From: Nocardioides sp. GY 10127
GTDB lineage: Bacteria; Actinomycetota; Actinomycetes; Propionibacteriales; Nocardioidaceae
Assembly: GCF_004919085.1 (NCBI RefSeq)
Contig: NZ_STGL01000005.1
Span: 310,001 to 374,000 of the forward strand
Length of the DNA stretch: 64,000 nucleotides
Direction: 5' to 3'
The notes under the pieces are model-generated. The model was not told the origin of the DNA, made no database searches, and worked only from the letters and a program-made list of their open reading frames with translations. How positions within the stretch are numbered: the stretch's first letter is position 1; each line of letters opens with the position of its first letter. The position numbers and the translations under genes were made by a program. Of this stretch, positions 57,935 to 64,000 are shown one piece after another.

Positions 57935-58498
57935 GGTGTGGTCCCTCTCCACGTGATGGCGCGCCGGCGGTTGCACGGCTCGCGGATCCTGAATCCTGCC
58001 ACGCGTGCCCGCGGGCGAGGGAGCGGCCGGGGGTTTTGTGGTTCCTCGGCTGCTGATCGCACGTCCGGTGGCACCTTCGTGCCACCTTGGACAGACACGC
58101 TCCGGCGGCGTTATCCCCAGGAAGGGGCCCGGGAGAGGTTCGTCGGATTTCGGGGACGTTGAGGGATCCAGAGTCGTCATAGGTCCGGTGGATCCTGTGG
58201 AGGACGTGGGTAAGCGCAGGTCGCGCGGTGAACTAGGTGTCCACAGGGGGTGTGGGCGACGTCGTGGGGATCCTGGCGCTCGTGTGGAACTGAGGTGGCC
58301 TGTGGGCGCCGACGTGTGGGTCTCGACAGATCCTCACCGTGTAGTTCGTACCTCCTGCCCCGGTTTTTCCACAGGGTGGTGGAGCGCCGCCCCGGGCACG
58401 GGGACGTCCTCCTGCGGGGTCTTCGCGGTCAGGACGTGGCAACGGCGCCGCCCCGGGAGGGGACGGCGCCGTGCGTGGTGGACGCTGCGAGGGCCCGG
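57935..58498. other. oriC: Probable oriC region between dnaN and ohr
   Basis: This 564-bp gene-free stretch holds DnaA-box-like 9-mers TTATCCCCA (58111-58119), TGTGGAGGA (58196-58204, inverted), GTGTCCACA (58237-58245), TGTGGAACT (58283-58291, inverted) and TTTTCCACA (58365-58373). Several more TGTGG cores are present. Actinobacterial oriC usually lies between dnaA and dnaN, as this does. No strongly A+T-rich unwinding element is obvious. The region before dnaA (60854-61379) is an alternative or second part. Confidence 0.6.
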
Positions 58499-58915
58499 TC
58501 AGGCGACGCTGAGGGTGACCTCGATGTTGCCGCGGGTCGCGTTGGAGTAGGGGCAGACCTGGTGGGCGGCCTCGATGAGCTGGCGCGCCACGGCCGGGTC
58601 CAGGTCCGGCACGGCGATCTCGAGCGCGACGGCCAGGCCGAAGCCGCCGTCCTCGTTCGCGCCGATGGTGACGTCGGCGACGACCTCGGAGTCGGTGACG
58701 TCGTGGCCGGCGTTCTTGGCGACGAGCTTGAGGGCGGAGTGGAAGCAGGCCGCGTACCCGGCGGCGAACAGCTGCTCGGGGTTCGTGGCGCCACCCGGGC
58801 CGCCGAGCTCCACGGGCATGCGGACGTCGGCGTCGAGGAGGCCGTCGGAGGAGGTGATGTGGCCGTTACGGCCGTCCCCGGAGGCGACGGCACTGGCGGT
58901 GTAGAGATTCTTCAT
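58499..58915 (-). CDS. ohr: Organic hydroperoxide resistance protein Ohr
   Basis: The 138-residue peroxidase reduces organic hydroperoxides. The two redox cysteines are C57 in GYAACFHSAL and C121 in HQVCPYSNATRGNIEV, the Ohr and not OsmC arrangement. ATG at 58915 is preferred to GTG 58921. A promoter (TTGACT 58945-58950, TACATT 58923-58928 on the minus strand) puts the transcript start almost on the ATG, so the mRNA is probably leaderless. It is divergent from ohrR and lies, unusually, between dnaN and dnaA. Confidence 0.93.
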   Translation of the reverse strand: MKNLYTASAVASGDGRNGHITSSDGLLDADVRMPVELGGPGGATNPEQLFAAGYAACFHSALKLVAKNAGHDVTDSEVVADVTIGANEDGGFGLAVALEIAVPDLDPAVARQLIEAAHQVCPYSNATRGNIEVTLSVA

Positions 58916-58922
58916 GGGCACA

Positions 58923-58960
58923 AATGTATTGCGCGCAATCTAAAAGTCAAGGACTAGGCT
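58923..58960. promoter_or_regulatory. ohr/ohrR divergent promoters with palindromic operator
   Basis: ATTGCGCGCAAT (58928-58939) is a perfect 12-bp palindrome lying between the -35 (58945-58950) and -10 (58923-58928) boxes of ohr, where a bound OhrR would block transcription. For ohrR, TAGGCT (58955-58960) ends seven bases before the GTG, as in a leaderless promoter. Confidence 0.65.
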
Positions 58961-58967
58961 CGGTCAC

Positions 58968-59432
58968 GTGAGCCAGGCCTACCCCCAGCTCGCGCTCGAC
59001 GCGCAGCTGTGCTTCCCGCTGTACGCCACGACCAGGGCGGTGACGCGGGCGTACGCGAGCCTGCTCGAGCCCGTCGGGCTCACCTACCCGCAGTACCTCA
59101 CCATGCTGGCGCTCTGGGAGGCCGGTGGTCCCGTGTCCGTGAGCGCGCTCGGCGCGCGTCTGCACCTGGACTCCGGCACGCTGACGCCGCTGCTCAAGCG
59201 GCTCGAGGCGGCCGGCCGGGTGACCCGGCAGCGGGACCCCGAGGACGAGCGCCGGGTGCTCCTGACCGTCACCGACGCCGGGATGGCGCTGCGTGAGGAG
59301 GTGGCCGACGTCCCGTGGCGGCTCGCCGCCCTGATGGGCCTGGACCGCGGGGAGGCCGAGGTCCTGCACGGGGCCCTGGGGCGGCTGCTGCGGAACCTCG
59401 ACGGGGAGGGCGCGGCGGACGCTCAGCCCTGA
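58968..59432 (+). CDS. ohrR: OhrR, MarR-family organic peroxide sensor
   Basis: The 154-residue winged-helix repressor has the reactive cysteine C15 in [11 protein letters not shown], whose oxidation releases OhrR from DNA. The HTH is [28 protein letters not shown] and the wing [13 protein letters not shown] at 58968 probably starts a leaderless mRNA. It is divergent from ohr and its stop overlaps the 3' end of dnaA (convergent). Confidence 0.92.
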   Translation: MSQAYPQLALDAQLCFPLYATTRAVTRAYASLLEPVGLTYPQYLTMLALWEAGGPVSVSALGARLHLDSGTLTPLLKRLEAAGRVTRQRDPEDERRVLLTVTDAGMALREEVADVPWRLAALMGLDRGEAEVLHGALGRLLRNLDGEGAADAQP

Positions 59433-60853
59433 CGGGCCTGCATCTTCACCCGGTTGGTCAGCTCGGAGACCTGGTTGAAGACCGCCCGGCGCTCCGCGAG
59501 CAGCTGGTTGATCTTCCGGTCGGCGTACATCACCGTCGTGTGGTCCCGGTTGCCGAACTCCGCGCCGATCTTGGGCAGCGAGAGCTCGGTGAGCTCGCGG
59601 CACAGGTACATGGCGATCTGCCGGGCCATCACCAGGTGACGCCCTCGGCTGGGTCCGGTGAGCTCCTCGATGCTCAGGCCGAAGTAGGCGGCCGTCTGCG
59701 CGATGATCAGGCCCGCGGTGATCTCCGGCTCGCCGCCGTCGGGGATCAGGTCCTTCAGGACGATCTCGGCCAGGGTCATGTCGACCTCCTGGCGGTTGAG
59801 GTTCGCGAACGCGGTGACGCGGATGAGGGCGCCCTCGAGCTCGCGGATGTTCGTCTGGATCTTGGAGGCGATGAACTCCAGGACGTCCGGAGGGGCGGTG
59901 AGCCGGTCCATCGCCGCCTTCTTGCGCAGGATGGCGATGCGCGTCTCCAGGTCCGGCGGCTGGACGTCCGTGATGAGGCCCCACTCGAAGCGGTTCCGCA
60001 GGCGGTCCTCGAGGGCCTCGAGGCGCTTCGGCGGCCGGTCGGAGGTGAGGACGATCTGCTTGTTCGCGTTGTGGAGGGTGTTGAACGTGTGGAAGAACTC
60101 CTCCTGCGTCTGGGTCTTCCCCTCCAGGAACTGGATGTCGTCGATCAGCAGGACGTCCACGTCGCGGTACCGGCGCTTGAAGCGGTCCTGCCGGTCGTCG
60201 CGGATGGCGTTGATGAACTCGTTCGTGAACTCCTCGCTGGACACGTAGCGCACCCGCGCCGTGGTGTAGAGCGAACGGACGTAGTGGCCGATCGCGTGCA
60301 GGAGGTGGGTCTTGCCCAGCCCGGACTCCCCGTAGACCAGCAGCGGGTTGTAGGCCTTGCCGGGCGCCTCGGCGACCGCGACGGCCGCGGCGTGCGGGAA
60401 GCGGTTGGAGGAGCCGATGACGAACGTCTCGAACGTGTACTTGGGGTTGAGACGGGTCTCGGGAGCACCGCGGTCCGCGGGAGCCGCCTGCGTCGGGCCG
60501 GTGCTGGGGGGAGGCAGGGTCACCTCGGAGTCGACGACGGGCGCGCTCACGGGGGCCGCCGGGACGGTCTCCTCCAGGGGCGCCTGGCTGGGCGTCGCGT
60601 CCAGGTCGGGGTTGACCGTGACCGCGAGCCGGATCTCCGTGCCGTACCGCACGGAGAGGGCGTCCTCGAGCTGCGCGCGCAGGCGGCCCTCGAGCTGCTG
60701 GCGGGTGAAGTCGTTGGGCACGGCCACGATCGCGGTGGTGCCGTGGAGGGTCACGGGCTCGGAGGCCGTGAGCCAGGCGCGCTGGTTCGGCTGGAGCTCG
60801 GAGAGGACGCTCTGCCAGGCCTCCGTGAGCGGGGTCGCGGACTCGTCCGTCAC
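59423..60853 (-). CDS. dnaA: Chromosomal replication initiator DnaA
   Basis: The 476-residue AAA+ protein binds DnaA boxes and opens oriC. Domain I (about 1-90) is followed by a Pro/Ala-rich linker, the ATPase with Walker [10 protein letters not shown] and Walker [10 protein letters not shown], and the DNA-binding domain IV with [14 protein letters not shown] at 60853 has GGGAAGG eight bases upstream; a longer frame to 61345 is rejected. Its 3' end overlaps the convergent ohrR by ten bases. Confidence 0.97.
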   Translation of the reverse strand: MTDESATPLTEAWQSVLSELQPNQRAWLTASEPVTLHGTTAIVAVPNDFTRQQLEGRLRAQLEDALSVRYGTEIRLAVTVNPDLDATPSQAPLEETVPAAPVSAPVVDSEVTLPPPSTGPTQAAPADRGAPETRLNPKYTFETFVIGSSNRFPHAAAVAVAEAPGKAYNPLLVYGESGLGKTHLLHAIGHYVRSLYTTARVRYVSSEEFTNEFINAIRDDRQDRFKRRYRDVDVLLIDDIQFLEGKTQTQEEFFHTFNTLHNANKQIVLTSDRPPKRLEALEDRLRNRFEWGLITDVQPPDLETRIAILRKKAAMDRLTAPPDVLEFIASKIQTNIRELEGALIRVTAFANLNRQEVDMTLAEIVLKDLIPDGGEPEITAGLIIAQTAAYFGLSIEELTGPSRGRHLVMARQIAMYLCRELTELSLPKIGAEFGNRDHTTVMYADRKINQLLAERRAVFNQVSELTNRVKMQARQG

Positions 60854-61379
60854 GTGTGCGGGCCTTCCCTTCACTGCCTGTTCCACAACGTTCTCCACAG
60901 GCTGTGGGAAACGCCTCGCCTGCGCCAGGGCCGTCGGCCGGCGCGCCCTCGAGACGCTGCTCCTTGCTGCTGCGGTGCAGGTCAGAGTGTACGTACCCGG
61001 GTCGGGAAGCGTGCTGTTTCCGAGGATCCTGCGGGGATCGAGGGGCACGTCCGGGGCGAGAGGACGAGGGCGAACGTAGCCCGCGGGCGGTGAGGGGAGC
61101 AAGGCGTCATCCACAGGGTGCTCCCGGGGGGTCGCGCGCGGTTTGACCCTGGTCTCCGCGCCCGCGTACCGTTGGCCGGTCACCCGAGGTCGACGGGTGC
61201 CGCATGTCCACGGGGGCGGGCTCGCTGAGCCAGGTCCTCGCGTGGGTGGGCGGTGCCGGCCGAAGGGCGGTCCGGACTCCTCCTGCTGCTGTGCAGCGGC
61301 GAGGCGCTGCCGATCGGGTCGGGTGACGGCCCTGGCGCGGGACACCGCGTCGCCGACGTCCTACAACGAGGAGCTCACG
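60854..61379. promoter_or_regulatory. dnaA-rpmH divergent region with DnaA-box-like sites
   Basis: TGTTCCACA (60879-60887), the facing pair TTCTCCACA (60891-60899) and CTGTGGGAA (60902-60910), and TCATCCACA (61107-61115). These could autoregulate dnaA or belong to oriC. It also carries the rpmH and dnaA promoters, which I cannot place exactly. Confidence 0.5.
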
Positions 61380-61517
61380 ATGAGCAAGCGCACGTACCAG
61401 CCGAACAACCGTCGTCGTCACAAGGTGCACGGCTTCCGCCTCCGCATGCGGACGCGTGCGGGTCGCGCGATCATGAACGCGCGGCGCCGCAAGGGCCGCA
61501 AGGACCTCGCGGTCTGA
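61380..61517 (+). CDS. rpmH: 50S ribosomal protein L34
   Basis: The 45-residue, very basic ribosomal protein shows the invariant [18 protein letters not shown] and [25 protein letters not shown] lies six bases before the ATG. It begins the conserved rpmH-rnpA-yidD-yidC-jag-rsmG block. Confidence 0.98.
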   Translation: MSKRTYQPNNRRRHKVHGFRLRMRTRAGRAIMNARRRKGRKDLAV

Positions 61518-61534
61518 GGCGCCGGCACCGCGCG

Positions 61535-61882
61535 GTGCTGCCCGCCCCGAACAGACTCACCGACTCCGCCTCCTTCCGCGAGGCGGTGCGTGGTGGTCGT
61601 CGCGCGGGGTCGCGGACCGTCGTGGTGCACCTGTGGTGCCCGGACTCCCCCACCGTCGCTGACGAGGACCCGCGTGTCGGGTTCGTGGTCAGCAAGGCGG
61701 TCGGCGTGGCGGTCGTGCGCAACAGGGTGAAGCGTCGTCTTCGGCATCTGGCCCGGGAGCAGCTCTCGCTGCTCCCGGGCCGTTGCACGTTGGTGGTGCG
61801 AGCGTTGCCGGCGGCCGCGGGTGCCTCGAGCGAGGAACTCGCGGCGGACCTGGGACGTTGCCTCTCTCGGGTGACCGCGTGA
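61535..61882 (+). CDS. rnpA: Ribonuclease P protein component
   Basis: The 115-residue protein subunit of RNase P helps the catalytic RNA bind pre-t[27 protein letters not shown] and the RNR motif [17 protein letters not shown] are typical. GTG at 61535 gives the family's standard (M)LPA-NRL start. It is 17 bp after rpmH and overlaps yidD (GTGA). Confidence 0.95.
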   Translation: MLPAPNRLTDSASFREAVRGGRRAGSRTVVVHLWCPDSPTVADEDPRVGFVVSKAVGVAVVRNRVKRRLRHLAREQLSLLPGRCTLVVRALPAAAGASSEELAADLGRCLSRVTA

Positions 61883-62172
61883 GGTACCTGCTCATCGGTC
61901 TCCTCCGGCTCTACCGCCTGGTCGTGAGTCCTCTCTACGGTCAGGTGTGCCGGTACCACCCCTCGTGCTCCGCCTACGCGCTCGAGGCCGTCCAGCTCCA
62001 CGGTGCCGCTCGCGGCTCCTGGCTGGCGGCCCGGCGGGTGGGTCGGTGCCACCCGTGGGCGGCGGGCGGGTACGACCCCGTCCCTGGGCACGTGGAGGCT
62101 CCGGTGGCGGCACCGACCCCCTCAACTCTTCGCGACGAGCGGCTCGTCGCACCATCCGAGCAAGGAGACTGA
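61879..62172 (+). CDS. yidD: Membrane protein insertion efficiency factor YidD
   Basis: The 97-residue, membrane-associated protein assists YidC. The family core [32 protein letters not shown] and [22 protein letters not shown] is complete. GTG at 61879 overlaps the rnpA stop, and yidC follows after three bases. Confidence 0.95.
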   Translation: MRYLLIGLLRLYRLVVSPLYGQVCRYHPSCSAYALEAVQLHGAARGSWLAARRVGRCHPWAAGGYDPVPGHVEAPVAAPTPSTLRDERLVAPSEQGD

Positions 62173-62175
62173 TCC

Positions 62176-63197
62176 GTGGGTGCACTCGGCGACCTGCTGA
62201 GCCTCATCGGCACGCCCCTCTACTACGCCATCTCGGCGGTCCTCGTGGGGTGGCACTGGCTGTTCACGACGATCGGGATGAACCCCGATGGCGGCATGAC
62301 GTGGGCGCTGTCGATCATCGGCCTGACCCTGGTGATCCGGGCCCTCCTGATCCCGCTGTTCGTGAAGCAGATCAAGTCGAGCCGGAACATGCAGCTCCTC
62401 CAGCCGAAGGTGCGCGCGCTCCAGGAGAAGTACAAGCACGACCGCGAGAAGCTCGCCGCGGAGACGATGAACCTGTACAAGGAGACGGGCACCAACCCGT
62501 TCGCCTCGTGCCTGCCGCTCATCGTGCAGATGCCGATCTTCATCACGCTGTTCCACCTCCTGAACGAGGCGTCCCGGGACTCCGTCCCGCACGGGTTCCT
62601 CAACGCCGACCTGGCTGCGTCCTTCGGGTCGGCCACGCTGTTCGGCTCGATCCCCCTGGCGGGCTCGTTCTGGGACTACGGCGTCTGGCGTCCGGAGGGG
62701 GAGCTGTCGGTCATGCTCCTCGCGCTGTTCCTCGTGCTGGCCATGACCGCGACGACGTTCTTCACCCAGCGTCAGCTGATGGCCAAGAACATGCCCGCCG
62801 ACGCCATGAGCGGTCCCTACGCCCAGCAGCAGAAGATGCTGCTCTACATCCTGCCGGTGGCCTTCGGCGTGGGTGGCGTGGCCTTCCCCATCGGCGTCCT
62901 GCTGTACTGGACGACGTCGAACCTGTGGACCATGGGCCAGCAGTTCTACGTCATCCGCAACAACCCTGCGCCCGGCACTCCCGCGTTCACCGCGAAGGAG
63001 AAGCGGGACGCTGCGAAGGCCGCCCGGCACGGGCACGCCCCGGCGGTGGCCGCCGGCGACACCCAGGTGGTCGAGGCGCCGCGTCCGGCGCAGCGCCAGC
63101 AGCCGAAGCGTCAGACGCGCGAGCAGCGGCGCAAGCAGGGCAACCAGTCTTCTCAGGCGTCCTCCGCGGACGCTGACAACAACAACGGAGGTTCGTG

Positions 63198-63198
<1 letters not shown>
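62176..63198 (+). CDS. yidC: Membrane protein insertase YidC
   Basis: The 340-residue inner-membrane insertase (YidC/Oxa1/Alb3) has five transmembrane segments. ALLIPLFVKQIKSSRNMQLLQPKVRALQEKY contains the conserved Arg of the hydrophilic groove's cytosolic side, and TNPFASCLPLIVQMPIFITLF follows. The C-terminal tail is basic and disordered. GTG at 62176 with AAGGAGA upstream. Confidence 0.96.

Positions 63199-64000
<802 letters not shown>

Overview
The window is a 64-kb piece of a high-GC actinobacterial chromosome that contains the replication-origin region. GTG starts are very frequent, most genes are joined by ATGA, GTGA or TGATG overlaps, and the right half has the conserved actinobacterial order rsmG-jag-yidC-yidD-rnpA-rpmH / dnaA ... 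dnaN-gnd-recF-DUF721-gyrB-gyrA-DUF3566-tRNA-Ile-DLW39-tRNA-Ala, followed at a distance by ppiA-rhomboid-crgA-DUF881-pknB-pknA-pbpA-rodA-pstP-fhaB-fhaA-tRNA-Leu. A family such as Nocardioidaceae is plausible, but this is inferred from gene order and not proven.

Left part (1-27 kb) is accessory metabolism. A five-gene minus-strand operon (about 9.3 to 3.6 kb) encodes a sugar-type ABC importer, a ceramidase-like hydrolase and an MFS exporter. Next to it are a PhlG-like (diacetylphloroglucinol hydrolase family) gene with a membrane protein, and a divergent MarR regulator with a HIT-like protein. The half-site CGAACTA occurs in both control regions, so these genes may form one regulon. A second, GntR/UTRA-linked operon (13.4-18.3 kb) encodes an SDR, an amidase, two different APH/choline-kinase-fold kinases and a HAD phosphatase; I do not recognise this combination. 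Then come an alcohol dehydrogenase, another amidase, an SSS symporter with its small subunit, and a nitrilase-APC permease-nitrilase operon with a divergent FadR-type regulator.

Middle part (27-45 kb) is the cell-wall growth and Ser/Thr phosphorylation cluster. crgA appears to be internally duplicated. Between the convergent crgA and rhomboid genes lies a cluster of DnaA-box-like 9-mers, including a perfect 15-bp inverted repeat, enclosed by two terminator hairpins. Further on are SURF1, a PAS protein plus a soluble chemoreceptor (a 'split Aer') behind a hairpin-rich leader, a VTT/DedA-like gene and kup.

Right part (47-64 kb) is the origin. dnaA and dnaN are separated by a divergent, apparently leaderless ohr/ohrR pair, with DnaA-box-like sites on both sides of it. 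A perfect parS core lies just before rsmG at the right edge.

Two families of intergenic palindromic repeats stand out. Family A has 28-bp palindromes, two per 145/146-bp tandem unit, at 1.6-1.85 kb and again, in inverted orientation, at 47.3-47.6 kb. Family B has three 46-bp elements with arms GACGTCATAC/GTATGACGTC at 27.4-27.65 kb. No transposase or Cas gene is near either.
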